Positions 27,940-36,831 of a stretch of DNA of 64,000 nt are shown here, piece after piece (the first letter of the stretch is position 1; the number at the start of each line of letters is the position of its first letter). The DNA lies in the NCBI RefSeq assembly GCF_014218705.1, contig NZ_JABBJF010000001.1:422929-486928 (forward strand), given 5' to 3'. The notes below the pieces were generated by a model. That model was not told where the DNA came from. It saw only the letters and a list, made by a program, of their open reading frames with translations, and did no database searches. This DNA is from Kluyvera sichuanensis. Lineage in GTDB: Bacteria; Pseudomonadota; Gammaproteobacteria; Enterobacterales; Enterobacteriaceae. The position numbers were made by a program, and so were the translations under genes.

Positions 27940-28315
27940 TCTCCACGTTATTATGCGTAATATTCCCGGAGAGCTGGGACGGCTGGGTTCAACCCTTGGA
28001 AAAATGGGGGTTGGGCTTGAAGGTGGCGGCCTTTTTAGCGTTGGTGACCACTCTCATGCCCATTTTCTGGTTGAGGACGGTGAGCGCGCCCGGAAGGTGC
28101 TGGAGCACGCGGGGATACCGGTAGCCGCCGTGACTAAGCCGCTGATTCGGCGATTAACGCAGGCACGTCCTGGAGAACTGGGTGAGATAGCCAGCGTGCT
28201 GGCAGAGCAGGGAGTTAACATCCGTGTACAGTACAGCGATCATGCTAATCGACTGATTTTACTGACAGACAATAACGAGCTTGCCGCTCATATCACCGGA
28301 CAATGGGATGAATAA
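27932..28315 (+). CDS. ACT-domain-like ligand-binding protein
   Basis: This 127-residue protein consists of two tandem ACT-like halves, each with the PGELG motif: [17 protein letters not shown] near the start, and [19 protein letters not shown] in the second half. ACT domains bind amino acids or other small ligands. It has no enzyme domain attached, so it could be a sensor partner for its neighbours. It starts inside the ABM gene and its end overlaps the ArsR-type gene by eight bases. No function is known to me. Confidence 0.7.
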   Translation: MYDLHVIMRNIPGELGRLGSTLGKMGVGLEGGGLFSVGDHSHAHFLVEDGERARKVLEHAGIPVAAVTKPLIRRLTQARPGELGEIASVLAEQGVNIRVQYSDHANRLILLTDNNELAAHITGQWDE

Positions 28316-29021
28316 ACCCCTCAGCAGTTCCCCGGCACAGAATGACGCCGAGGTACTTGAAAGCGCTATGTCAGAAGTGGCCACTGCGATGGCTGACCCT
28401 TCAAGGGTTAGCATGCTGTGCGCATTGATGGATGGCAGGGCCTGGACCGCGACGGAGTTGAGTGCGGTGGCCGACGTCGCACCATCTACCGCCAGCGCGC
28501 ATCTGACAAAATTAGTGCAGGGGCGACTAATCGGCTGTTTGTCACAGGGTCGACACCGTTATTATCGGCTAGCGAGCAGCGAGGTCGCTATGTTACTGGA
28601 GACGCTGATGGGCGTTTCCATGCGCACACAGCCTGCAATGAAAATCAGTACGCCGGTACATTTGCGTAAGGCGCGCACCTGCTACGATCACCTGGCCGGT
28701 GAGGTGGCCGTCAGTATTTACGCTTTTATGCAGGAACAAGGCTGGTTTACCTCAGAAGGAACCGCGCTTTCGCCCGTGGGACTCACTGGCTTTCACCAGA
28801 TTGGCGCGACGTTAAAAAACCAAACCAGGCGAAAAATCGCATGTGCCTGTCTCGACTGGAGCGAGCGGCGGCCACATCTGGGCGGCAATGCGGGCGCCGC
28901 GTTGCTGGCCGCTTTTGAATCTCATGGCTGGGTCGAACGTATTGAGGGTTACCGGGAAGTCCGTTTTACCGACGCGGGAAGAAGGGCGCTGGCGCGATTT
29001 TTTGCAATTCACGATGTTTAA
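28308..29021 (+). CDS. ArsR-type winged-helix regulator
   Basis: This 237-residue protein starts with an ArsR winged helix ([20 protein letters not shown], residues about 47-66) and the wing GRHRYYRL. It is longer than plain ArsR repressors: a C-terminal region of about 120 residues follows, with [15 protein letters not shown] containing a Cys-x-Cys pair and His residues that could sense metal or redox state. Similar longer regulators occur with ABM monooxygenases. It is the last gene of the three-gene unit and is followed by a terminator. Confidence 0.75.
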   Translation: MNKPLSSSPAQNDAEVLESAMSEVATAMADPSRVSMLCALMDGRAWTATELSAVADVAPSTASAHLTKLVQGRLIGCLSQGRHRYYRLASSEVAMLLETLMGVSMRTQPAMKISTPVHLRKARTCYDHLAGEVAVSIYAFMQEQGWFTSEGTALSPVGLTGFHQIGATLKNQTRRKIACACLDWSERRPHLGGNAGAALLAAFESHGWVERIEGYREVRFTDAGRRALARFFAIHDV

Positions 29022-29029
29022 CCACGATA

Positions 29030-29053
29030 GTGATACCGGAAACCCGGTATCAC
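29030..29053. terminator. Bidirectional terminator before tam
   Basis: GTGATACCGG and CCGGTATCAC pair perfectly around AAAC between two convergent genes. Confidence 0.7.
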
Positions 29054-29068
29054 CTGATGCCTTTACTT

Positions 29069-29827
29069 TCAGCGGGTTCGCTGCGCGACCATAAAGAGTC
29101 GTGGAAAGGCCAGCAATATCTTCCCGTCAGCCTGTTTCGAATAGCACTCCTGTAGCCGTTGATGATAACGCGCAAGATATAGCTGCTTTTCTTGCTCATT
29201 CAAATCCTGTATCCACGGTCGTAACCCTGTCGCGCTAACCCAATCAATAATCGCCTGATGTGAATCCATTTTGTGGTAATAGGTCGTGCGCCAAATATCC
29301 GCTTCGCAGCCGGCATGACTGAGAATGTCGTAATAAGCATGCACGCTAGGCAACGGATCGCGTCCTCGATTCGGATGCCCTTGTTCCTGAGCAACTTCAC
29401 GCATCAAAACGTGGGAAGGTTCATCCCAGTTATAAGGCATCTGAACAGCAAGAAATCCTTTATTTTTCAGCAGACTAATGAGGTACGGGAGCAGCGTATC
29501 ATGACCGGATATCCACTGGAGTGAAGCATTGGCATAAATCACATCCGGAGGCGTTTCCGGCTGAAAATGGCGGATATCTTCTTCAATAAAATGGCAGGTT
29601 GGTAATCGTTTTCGCGCTTCCTCGAGCATCGATGGCGATGAGTCAATTCCAGTAATATTGGCATTTGGCCATCGAAAGTGGAGTAATTCAGTGCTGTTAC
29701 CCGGCCCGCAGCCAAGATCGATAGCAGAAACAACATCATTCAGTTGAACGCGAGCCAGCAGTTCAGCGGCAGGTCTTGAGCGTTCTGCACCAAACTGCAG
29801 ATACAGCGTTGGGTTCCAGTCAGACAT
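29069..29827 (-). CDS. tam: Trans-aconitate 2-methyltransferase
   Basis: This 252-residue SAM methyltransferase has the same length as E. coli Tam and is conserved throughout: MSDWNP at the start, [14 protein letters not shown] as SAM motif I, ANASLQW, and [17 protein letters not shown]. Tam methylates trans-aconitate, a by-product that inhibits aconitase. I start at the MSDWNP methionine (29827); two further ATGs just upstream are possible. It is divergent from the LD-carboxypeptidase gene. Confidence 0.88.
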   Translation of the reverse strand: MSDWNPTLYLQFGAERSRPAAELLARVQLNDVVSAIDLGCGPGNSTELLHFRWPNANITGIDSSPSMLEEARKRLPTCHFIEEDIRHFQPETPPDVIYANASLQWISGHDTLLPYLISLLKNKGFLAVQMPYNWDEPSHVLMREVAQEQGHPNRGRDPLPSVHAYYDILSHAGCEADIWRTTYYHKMDSHQAIIDWVSATGLRPWIQDLNEQEKQLYLARYHQRLQECYSKQADGKILLAFPRLFMVAQRTR

Positions 29828-29904
29828 CATCAATTTCCTTAGCGGCGTTGTAGAGCACGTTGTTTATGGGATATGTTCTTAAAGTGTTAATAAGGAAATA
29901 TTCC

Positions 29905-30942
29905 ATGAAAATACGCATTCCGTCCAGGTTAGTTTCTGGCGATACCATCGCGATTACCGCACCATCCTCTGGCGTTCCTGCACATCTGCATCCACGGTTA
30001 GATCTCGCCATTAGCGCATTACGGGATAAGGGGTTTAGGGTGGTTGAAGGGCGCTGTTTACGCCATCAACATAAGAATAAGAGCGCCGATGAGCATCAAC
30101 GGGCTGCCGAATTAATGCAATTTCTTTGCGATCCGGATGTGAAAGCCGTGATGCCACCCTGGGGAGGCGAACTGGCCATGGAGCTATTAGAGCTTATTGA
30201 TTTCAATAAGTTAAACGACATTGAACCAAAATGGTTTAGCGGCTTTTCCGATCTCTCAACGCTGCATTTACCGCTGACCACCTTGTGCGGTTGGGCGACG
30301 TTGCATGGTCCCAATCTGATGGAGTTGGGTGCCAGAGAACTGGATAAAACCACGTCATTTGTATGGAAAATACTGGAATGCGAACGCGGGAGCACGGTAA
30401 CGCAATATGCTTCAGAAAAGTTCCAGGTTGAAGCTAACCAATGGGGTACGGAAACAGATGCTGGTTTTAATCTGACACAACCAACGAAGTGGAAGCGTCT
30501 CGATGGCCAAAGCGAGAGTGTCACGTTTCACGGGCGTTTGATTGGTGGCTGCCTGGATACTATCGCCAGGCTTGCCGGCACAGAGTACGGCGACATAGCA
30601 TCGTTTAAAAAACAGCATAGCGGCGACGGCGTAATTCTGTATTTTGAAAACGTCGAAATGGCGCCGTGCGAATTAACGCGAGCGTTATACAGTTTACGTT
30701 TGCAGGGCTGGTTCAAAACCCTCAGTGGTATCATGATCGGCAGAAGTGCTGGGCCGAATGTCGGCGACGAAAATCAACATAATTATCTCGACGCGCTGCG
30801 ATCAGCATTGGGCGATGTGAACATTCCGGTGCTGTACGATGTTGATATCGGACACATGCCGCCACAGATGTCGCTCGTGAATGGTGCGATGGCATGGGTA
30901 ACGTTTAGTGATAACGGTGGATTGGTAAAGCAGCAGTTGTAG
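29905..30942 (+). CDS. LD-carboxypeptidase family protein (S66, MccF-like)
   Basis: This 345-residue protein belongs to peptidase family S66, with the nucleophile Ser in WFSGFSDLSTLH and a later conserved GGCLDTIARL and DVDIGHMPPQM bearing the His. Length and start (IRIPSRLVSGDTIAITAPSS) fit the MccF/LdcA group. LdcA trims murein tetrapeptides in recycling; MccF-like members cleave processed microcin C-type nucleotide peptides and give immunity. The sequence does not decide between them. It lies divergent from tam. Confidence 0.78.
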   Translation: MKIRIPSRLVSGDTIAITAPSSGVPAHLHPRLDLAISALRDKGFRVVEGRCLRHQHKNKSADEHQRAAELMQFLCDPDVKAVMPPWGGELAMELLELIDFNKLNDIEPKWFSGFSDLSTLHLPLTTLCGWATLHGPNLMELGARELDKTTSFVWKILECERGSTVTQYASEKFQVEANQWGTETDAGFNLTQPTKWKRLDGQSESVTFHGRLIGGCLDTIARLAGTEYGDIASFKKQHSGDGVILYFENVEMAPCELTRALYSLRLQGWFKTLSGIMIGRSAGPNVGDENQHNYLDALRSALGDVNIPVLYDVDIGHMPPQMSLVNGAMAWVTFSDNGGLVKQQL

Positions 30943-31202
30943 GTTAAGGGTTGCGATGAGGCTGCGGGGCTAAAATAAGCCGGCTTTTGAGTAACACAAT
31001 CACAGCCGAAAAATCCTGGATTTGTCCTGACTCTATGTTAGTGCGCATAATTTATATTATGTTAAATCATGTTGATTGCTAACTTACTTCATGAACCAAG
31101 ATGGTTCGCATAAAATCATAGGGTTAAGTCTCCCCTTAATCTTTCGTTTGCTGGCATTATGTTTAAGAGCTATTTTCTTCATATCCACGAACTTCTCTGA
31201 GG

Positions 31203-31739
31203 ATGTCTCAGATGTATATACTCGAACAGTTGAGTGTTGCTCCAAACCGGCGGATTTGGACATTGGTTGACACCACTACTAACTTACCGCTTCTGTTTCC
31301 ACTTCTCTTTCTCATTGATCGCTTGTCTTTACGTTCCGAATCCACGCAGTCATCTACGCTACAGGCTCTAAAATTTTTTTATGAGTACTGGTATCAAAAA
31401 CATGATGTTACTTTCTGTTTGAGTTTCCATCTGTCTGGATACAATCCTTCGATTGCAATTAGTGAGCTTGAAGCATTTCTTCATTATCTTGAATCAGGAA
31501 AGTTTGTGTTGCCTACACTCGGACGTGCTGTAATTAGCAAGCACAATACAAATATTAATCATGTACATGCAGTCTGCCGTTTTATCAACTATCTAATCAA
31601 TACTTACGTTTCTTCTCGTTATATGGATGGCACCCCAAAAGAGCTTTCTCGTTACGCTTTACAATCATCTAGGCGTTTGTCGGCCTATCGTTCGGATTTT
31701 CGACCCAGCAAGCAAAAGCATTCAAACAAACATTTTTAA
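31203..31739 (+). pseudogene. Truncated site-specific integrase (N-terminal part)
   Basis: About 178 codons resemble the N-terminal arm and core-binding region of tyrosine recombinases of the multi-recombinase kind. SGYNPSIAISELEAFLHYLE is the best-fitting part. The catalytic domain with the R-H-R-H-Y residues is missing, and an in-frame stop falls where another gene's 3' end begins. It is not functional as an integrase. Likely a scar of a lost mobile element; the ATG at 31212 has a better-spaced GAGG. Confidence 0.6.
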
Positions 31740-31873
31740 AGCAGCACCGTGAAAGTATTTCAGAGATTGCGGAATCTATCGGATATGTATCTATCCCATC
31801 ATTTTCGCTGGCATTTCGTCGTTATACCGGCATGAGTCCGGGAGCCTGGCGCAGGCTGTCTCCAGTCGCATAA
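31700..31873 (+). pseudogene. AraC-family regulator remnant (C-terminal helix-turn-helix)
   Basis: In a different frame from the integrase fragment, about 45-58 codons encode the second helix-turn-helix of an AraC-type protein (SISEIAESIGYVSIPSFSLA, then YTGMSPGAWR) up to a TAA. There is no start or first helix-turn-helix. The junction with the integrase frame marks a recombination or deletion point. Confidence 0.65.
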
Positions 31874-31973
31874 AAGAAGGGAGCTGTACTCAATAAGAAA
31901 AGAAAAAATATTTTCGAATAGATTCACCGGTTGCCGCGTTTACTCATCATTAACACACTGATGGAGTTCGTTT

Positions 31974-32552
31974 ATGACCGAAATAACGCAACCTGTAAGG
32001 CGACAGCGCTACGACACCTTCACCCTGATCCTGCACTGGGTTACGGCAGCCAGTGTGATTTTTCTGTTTGCCAGCGCCCATATCTGGGAGCTGCTGGAAC
32101 GGGGAACACCACTCAGAAAAGGGTTACAGGCGGTTCATATTTCCTGTGGGATTTTGCTTGCGTTGGTAATGGTCATTCGACCGTTATGGCGACTAGTCAG
32201 CCATATAAGCTCCCGCTTTTCTATGCCTCCGATTGAAGGTACTCGGCTGGCTAGAAGCCTTGCGCATGTGGTGCACGGCGCGCTTTACCTTCTCCTGTTA
32301 ATACAAATAGTTCTCGGGTTTCTTTTCCGCTGGTCACAACAAGAACCCTTCCGATTCTTTGGGCTTTTTGATCTTTCTGGCTTGGTGGCAGTTACCCCCT
32401 CACTCCGACATACCCTGGCTCAGTGGCACGGTAATGTGGCCTGGGCACTGATTGCACTCGCTTCTGCACATGCATTCGCTGCGCTTTTCCATCACTACCT
32501 GTTACGGGACGGCGTACTGCGTCGTATGCTGCCCGGCCGCGCTTTTCGTTAA
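31974..32552 (+). CDS. Cytochrome b561 family protein
   Basis: This 192-residue inner-membrane protein has four hydrophobic helices. Histidines at TLILHWV, AVHISCG, AQWHGNVAW and LASAHAFAALFHHY fit the heme-b ligands of the CybB/YodB type. It moves electrons from quinol, possibly to superoxide or to a periplasmic partner. GGAG precedes the ATG. It starts a module with a TPR protein, an ECF sigma and anti-sigma; YceI, the usual partner of b561 proteins, follows on the other strand. Confidence 0.8.
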   Translation: MTEITQPVRRQRYDTFTLILHWVTAASVIFLFASAHIWELLERGTPLRKGLQAVHISCGILLALVMVIRPLWRLVSHISSRFSMPPIEGTRLARSLAHVVHGALYLLLLIQIVLGFLFRWSQQEPFRFFGLFDLSGLVAVTPSLRHTLAQWHGNVAWALIALASAHAFAALFHHYLLRDGVLRRMLPGRAFR

Positions 32553-32565
32553 TCAGGAGTTCACC

Positions 32566-33117
32566 ATGAATCGTGTTTCGCTTATCTCTTCCGCTGCTCT
32601 GAGGCATTTTCTGTTGCCTCTGGCGTTTGTTCTGCTCCCTGCCCCTTCGGTTTTTGCCGCAGGTGACGATAATACAAATAAAAAAACGCCAGATTGTCCC
32701 TCCGGACAGGTTTACAACAGCACGACAAAGCAGTGCATGCCGGAGAAAACCAGTCAGCTCAATGATGAGGATAAAACTCGTTATGCTTACCATCTGGCCA
32801 AAAAAGGAGAATATCAGGCAGCCCTGAACCTGCTCGACACGCTAAAAAATGGCAATACCGCTGAGGCATGGAATTATCGCGGGTATGCCACCCGTAAGCT
32901 GGGCCGTACTGATGAAGGGATTGGCTATTATCAGCGTGCATTAGCACTCGATCCGGGCTATGCCAAAGTACGCGAATACCTGGGTGAAGCCTGGCTGGTA
33001 AAGGGGCGCCCTGACCTGGCAAGAGAACAGTTGAAAACCATCGCCTCACTTTGCGGTCATGGCTGTGAGGAGTACAGGGATCTACAGGCTGCCATTAATG
33101 GCCATCCCGAATCCTGA
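32566..33117 (+). CDS. Exported TPR-repeat protein
   Basis: This 183-residue protein begins with a signal peptide ending APSVFAAG, then a low-complexity part with two Cys (CPSGQVYNSTTKQCMPE). At least two TPR units follow: DKTRYAYHLAKKGEYQAALN and AWNYRGYATRKLGRTDEGIG. TPR repeats bind partners; it probably works in the periplasm. AGGAG stands 7 bases before the ATG. It lies between b561 and the ECF sigma gene and is likely co-transcribed. Confidence 0.75.
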   Translation: MNRVSLISSAALRHFLLPLAFVLLPAPSVFAAGDDNTNKKTPDCPSGQVYNSTTKQCMPEKTSQLNDEDKTRYAYHLAKKGEYQAALNLLDTLKNGNTAEAWNYRGYATRKLGRTDEGIGYYQRALALDPGYAKVREYLGEAWLVKGRPDLAREQLKTIASLCGHGCEEYRDLQAAINGHPES

Positions 33118-33127
33118 GTAATGGTAT

Positions 33128-33655
33128 GAGGATCATAAAATCACTACCAGTGACGTTCGTCAGCATCTTGCTGAACATCTGACGCGCCTTTGGCGCTATG
33201 GGCTGGTTCTGTCACGTAACCGTGAGGTCGCGGAGGAACTGGTCCAGTCAACCTGTGTCCGCGCGCTTGAAAAAAGCGCGCAGTTTATCCCCGGTACGCG
33301 TATAGACAGTTGGTTATTCGCAATCCTGCACTCCATCTGGATTTCTGATGTGCGCGCCCGTCGGGTGCGCCTTGGGCAGGGTTTTGTTGAAAGCGATGAA
33401 TTACTGGCACCTGATACCAGAGAGCGGGATGATACCCACCTTCACTATGCGAAAATTATGCAGCACGTGAGTACTCTGCCAGAAGCCCAACGCAATGCCG
33501 TTTTTTTGGTCTACGTTGAGGGTTTCACCTATCAGGAGGCATCAGAAACATTGTCCGTACCGATTGGAACGATCATGAGTCGGCTGGCGACTGCGCGGGC
33601 GAAAATAGCCCAGATGGTTAACACACCGCCCCCTGTACAGGAGAAACGCTCTTGA
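33128..33655 (+). CDS. ECF-type sigma factor, start codon unclear
   Basis: The frame encodes an ECF sigma factor. Sigma region 2 is visible as HLTRLWRYGLVLSRNREVAE and SWLFAILHSIW; region 4 is TLPEAQRNAVFLVYVEGFTY with VPIGTIMSRL. No ATG, GTG or TTG lies in this frame before region 2: the first GTG (33350) would remove it. The nearest ATG (33126) is in another frame and joins this one if the four-A run at 33137-33140 had five A. So this is a one-base deletion, a non-standard start, or a sequence error. Its stop overlaps the anti-sigma start. Confidence 0.65.
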   Translation, partial: EDHKITTSDVRQHLAEHLTRLWRYGLVLSRNREVAEELVQSTCVRALEKSAQFIPGTRIDSWLFAILHSIWISDVRARRVRLGQGFVESDELLAPDTRERDDTHLHYAKIMQHVSTLPEAQRNAVFLVYVEGFTYQEASETLSVPIGTIMSRLATARAKIAQMVNTPPPVQEKRS

Positions 33656-34449
33656 AATCCACCCGATTCACAGCACCGTACAGTGATGAGGCGATCACCG
33701 CCTGGCTTGATGGCGAGATGCTGGCAAATGATGCTCAGCGATTTGAGGACGCTCTTGAGCAGGATGAACAACTGGCTCAACGAACTGAATTGCTGCGCCT
33801 CAACCAGGATGACTTTGCCAGTGCGTTTACGCCCCTTCTTAACACGGCACCCCAGTCACGCATGGAGGAACAGCTGGCTAACCTGCTTTCCCAGGAACCC
33901 GCAACCACCGACAAAGCATCAGGGGTCAGCCGCCGCTCGTTGATCGCTGCCTCGCTAAGCTTTCTGGTTATCGGTTCAGGGCTGGGCTATTTCGCGCGCC
34001 CCACAACCCGCACTCTGAGTGAAAGTGAAAAAATTCGCGACCTTGAGGCTCAGTACATGTCGCTGTATAGCGCAGAAACATTGCTCGATGCAGACAATTC
34101 CACATCTGCGTTGCAGCGGGGACTGGTACGCACAGCGCAGGACATTGGTTTGCAGGCAAATGAGCGGCAACTTGCCCTGCCGGGAGCTGAGTTAAAAATG
34201 GTACGCATGCTGCGTTACGACAGTACGTCGATTGCGCAAATTGCCTGGATGCATGCCGACTTCGGCCCGATGGCGCTGTGTATTTCCCCGGACCGTCATC
34301 CTGCCAGCACCGAGCTTAGCCAGGAGCAGCGTCATTCAATGAACCTTGTCTGGTGGCACTCCGGGCGTCATCAATTTGTGTTGATTGGCCGTAACCCGGT
34401 TTCTCAGTTGAGGCAAAACGCGCTGACATTGCAGGCGGAGCTGGCTTAG
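33652..34449 (+). CDS. Anti-sigma factor (single-membrane-helix)
   Basis: This 265-residue protein has a cytoplasmic N-terminal part with ITAWLDGEM, typical of anti-sigma domains. One membrane helix follows (about residues 92-114, LIAASLSFLVIGSGLGYFA), then a periplasmic region. It would hold the ECF sigma in check at the membrane. The TTG start overlaps the sigma stop (TTGA) and has AGGAG upstream. The C-terminal part with LWWHSGRH may sense the envelope signal, which is unknown. Confidence 0.75.
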   Translation: MKSTRFTAPYSDEAITAWLDGEMLANDAQRFEDALEQDEQLAQRTELLRLNQDDFASAFTPLLNTAPQSRMEEQLANLLSQEPATTDKASGVSRRSLIAASLSFLVIGSGLGYFARPTTRTLSESEKIRDLEAQYMSLYSAETLLDADNSTSALQRGLVRTAQDIGLQANERQLALPGAELKMVRMLRYDSTSIAQIAWMHADFGPMALCISPDRHPASTELSQEQRHSMNLVWWHSGRHQFVLIGRNPVSQLRQNALTLQAELA

Positions 34450-34461
34450 ATGAGTGAACCT

Positions 34462-34486
34462 CCCGGCAGTCTGAAGGACTGCCTGG
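34462..34486. terminator. Hairpin terminator between anti-sigma and yceI-like gene
   Basis: CCGGCAGTC and GACTGCCTGG pair around TGAAG between two convergent genes. The T run is short. Confidence 0.55.
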
Positions 34487-34491
34487 GTGGT

Positions 34492-35070
34492 TTATGCAAT
34501 CAAGTGAGGACTCGCCTGAATATCTATATTGATTGTTACTGTGTCATCCACCAGTGCAGCAAAACTGTCCATATCGAATGCTGAACGCGAAATCGCTGTC
34601 GAGGCATGCAGAGAAATGCTCTCGGCCGCGAAAAACTCCTCATTTTTCCCCTTCAGTAAAGCATCCAGAATGACCGGGCGTGAAACGTTCTTAACGGCCA
34701 GAGTACCAAAAACACGAAAATGCCCCTCTCCCAGTGCTATCACGCGACTGCTGGTGAAAGCGATATTCGGGTAGTGTCCAGCATCAAAAAATAGACTGCT
34801 TTTCATCTGATAAGTGAGCAGATTATTGGATGCCTCCAACGTTGCGACGGGAATGATCACATTAATATGGTCTTTCTCTGCATGTCCAGGATCCAGCGTA
34901 ATGTCTCCCGTAACTTTGCCCAGGCTTGCTTCAGAGGTTTCCCCAAATGCACGCCAGGAGAGTGCAATTGTCGTCTTCTGGGTGTTGATGTTATAGCTGG
35001 CTGAGCTGGCGTAGAGTGACGGTGAAGTGATTAAAAAACCGAGAGCAATGATGGGTACAATACGCGTCAT
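34492..35070 (-). CDS. YceI-family periplasmic protein
   Basis: This 192-residue protein has a signal peptide (ending LYASSA) and the YceI lipocalin-like fold: SYNINTQKTTIALSWRAFG, then FDAGHYPNIAFTSS and GTLAVKNVSRPVILD. YceI proteins bind polyisoprenoids such as ubiquinone-like lipids, and often sit beside cytochrome b561. Here it is convergent with the b561/ECF unit, so it may be part of the same envelope-redox system. Its own promoter lies at about 35.1 kb. Confidence 0.8.
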   Translation of the reverse strand: MTRIVPIIALGFLITSPSLYASSASYNINTQKTTIALSWRAFGETSEASLGKVTGDITLDPGHAEKDHINVIIPVATLEASNNLLTYQMKSSLFFDAGHYPNIAFTSSRVIALGEGHFRVFGTLAVKNVSRPVILDALLKGKNEEFFAAESISLHASTAISRSAFDMDSFAALVDDTVTINIDIQASPHLIA

Positions 35071-35117
35071 AGTGGTAATCCTTAAGGTGATTACGATGTA
35101 AACGCGCCAACCGTGCT

Positions 35118-35243
35118 TTATATTCGGTTGTAGCGATCTTTTATCTCATCCAGCGAGCGGTTTTCTGCACCATACATTAGGTATCGCATCTCTTTCTCAG
35201 ACTTGCGCAGTCGTTCCGAATAGCCCCGTTGCTGATGATACAT
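35118..35243 (-). CDS. Small hypothetical ORF or gene remnant
   Basis: This 41-codon minus-strand frame starts at an ATG and encodes a charged helix-like peptide (RLRKSEKEMRYLMYGAENRS). The frame upstream is closed by a TGA just four codons before the ATG. It does not look random in composition, but no Shine-Dalgarno is clear. It could be the 3' end of a decayed gene. The rest of 35.07-35.4 kb holds nothing else I can support. Confidence 0.3.
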   Translation of the reverse strand: MYHQQRGYSERLRKSEKEMRYLMYGAENRSLDEIKDRYNRI

Positions 35244-35415
35244 CTGGCCGTAGCCCTGTCAGCTATAACGAGGTGCCTGCAAGGTATGAGAGGAAGCGCG
35301 ACATTCAGTTGTAATCCAGAGCTACTGGCTAGTCCGGAATACGCATCAATAAGCAAAGATATTTTCTGAGAAATGATGAAGATAAGAATTAGTGACTAAT
35401 AACCAGGAGACCTGA

Positions 35416-36288
35416 ATGAGCATTGATCTTGATTTTGAAAATTTGAGCGTACGTGCTGTTGAGTACAACGCACGTGCTTCAGTGAAGGATTTTGACGGTT
35501 GTATGGTTGAGTATGCTGAACTCGCGCGTGAGGCAAAACTTAAAACACCAGGTATTTACGATCTGCATTATGGTATGGCTGCTGCTGAGCGACTGGATTT
35601 GTTCCCGACACCTATTCAACCTGCACCTTTGCTGATTTTTATCCACGGTGGATATTGGCACTCTCAGCGTAAGGAAGAAGCCTGTTCAATGGCTGCTGCT
35701 TTTAGCCAAAATGGAGTAGCAGTTGCCACGCTGGAGTACACCCTGGCACCTGAAGCAACGTTATCAGAAATCGTACATGAGGTACGGAGTGCGGTTGCCT
35801 GGTTGTATCATAATGGAGAGAAATTTGGCATCGACCCAGAGCGGATCTTTGTCAGCGGAAGCTCTGCGGGAGGCCACCTGTGCGGCATGCTCATTCCAGA
35901 CGATTGGCAACTTCGTTACCGACTGCCATCGAATGCTATAAAAGGGGTACTGGCATTAAGTGGGTTGTACGATCTTCGTCCTCTTTGCGAGACCTATATA
36001 AATGAATGGCTAAATTTATCCATTGTTCAGGCAAAAAAATTAAGTCCCATCTTTTCTCTTCCGGGTAAGGCTTATGCCCCCAAAATTTTACTTAGCGTAG
36101 GAGCCCTGGAGACTTTAGGTTTCAAAAATCAAACGGAAGCCTACTATCAGGCATGTTGTGATCAGGGTCTTGATGTAAAACTACTCGAGGACCATAAAAG
36201 CAATCATTTTACTCTGGTCAATAATCTGGCAGATCCACAAAGCGAGATGTTTCAATCAGCTATGGAGATGATTAACTCATTTAGATAA
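35416..36288 (+). CDS. Alpha/beta hydrolase, HSL/kynurenine-formamidase-like
   Basis: This 290-residue hydrolase has the oxyanion motif FIHGGYWHS (about residues 74-82), the nucleophile elbow GSSAGG (about residues 148-153) and a C-terminal His in SNHFTLV. It fits the esterase/formamidase branch with HGG. CAGGAG precedes the ATG. Its substrate is unknown. A strong terminator follows before the convergent ydhR-like gene. Confidence 0.8.
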   Translation: MSIDLDFENLSVRAVEYNARASVKDFDGCMVEYAELAREAKLKTPGIYDLHYGMAAAERLDLFPTPIQPAPLLIFIHGGYWHSQRKEEACSMAAAFSQNGVAVATLEYTLAPEATLSEIVHEVRSAVAWLYHNGEKFGIDPERIFVSGSSAGGHLCGMLIPDDWQLRYRLPSNAIKGVLALSGLYDLRPLCETYINEWLNLSIVQAKKLSPIFSLPGKAYAPKILLSVGALETLGFKNQTEAYYQACCDQGLDVKLLEDHKSNHFTLVNNLADPQSEMFQSAMEMINSFR

Positions 36289-36380
36289 GTGAGACACTCT
36301 TTTGAACCTGTTTTCGTCAGCAAGAACGAAGATATGAAAATAAATGATAGGTTATACACGTGTAATTAGCCGCCAGGCAT

Positions 36381-36416
36381 TCATTCAGGGAGGCATGGAT
36401 AAACCTCCCTGAATGA
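36381..36416. terminator. Strong bidirectional terminator
   Basis: TCATTCAGGGAGG and CCTCCCTGAATGA pair perfectly (13 bp) around a 10-base loop between two convergent genes. Confidence 0.75.
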
Positions 36417-36424
36417 CATTCCGA

Positions 36425-36736
36425 TTACTGCGCCTGACCCCGGTTTATCTTAGTGAGTGGCTCATTCACATCGAAAATTTTGTAGATGACTTCGGACACC
36501 CCGAGTGGCTTCAGGCGTTCTGAGTGCTTTTTGACATAAGCCAATGCAGTATCCTCATCCTGAAACAGGTAAATGCCGCCAGCCTCTTGATTATCCTTAC
36601 TTTCAGTCCAGATTTTCCAGATAAAACCAGGTTCAGAATTGATTGATTCTGCCAGGCCTACCAGTTGACGAGACATTTCGGGACCAAACGGGCCATGAAA
36701 ATCAAAGTGTAGCTGTAAAAGTTTGTTCGACATCAT
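36425..36736 (-). CDS. ydhR: YdhR-family small monooxygenase
   Basis: This 103-residue protein closely matches E. coli Ydh[14 protein letters not shown] at the start, [23 protein letters not shown] and KIFDVNEPL at the end. YdhR is a dimeric ferredoxin-like protein suggested to be a mono-oxygenase. A LysR gene lies divergently 95 bases away and probably controls it. Whether it is the chromosomal ydhR or a second copy cannot be seen here. Confidence 0.82.
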   Translation of the reverse strand: MMSNKLLQLHFDFHGPFGPEMSRQLVGLAESINSEPGFIWKIWTESKDNQEAGGIYLFQDEDTALAYVKKHSERLKPLGVSEVIYKIFDVNEPLTKINRGQAQ

Positions 36737-36831
36737 ACCTCCAGTGCTAACGTTTACTCAGAATGCCTGTATGTTATTATGAATTTATTGCACAATAAAC
36801 TTCATAAATTAGCCATTATGTGTTCAAAAAT

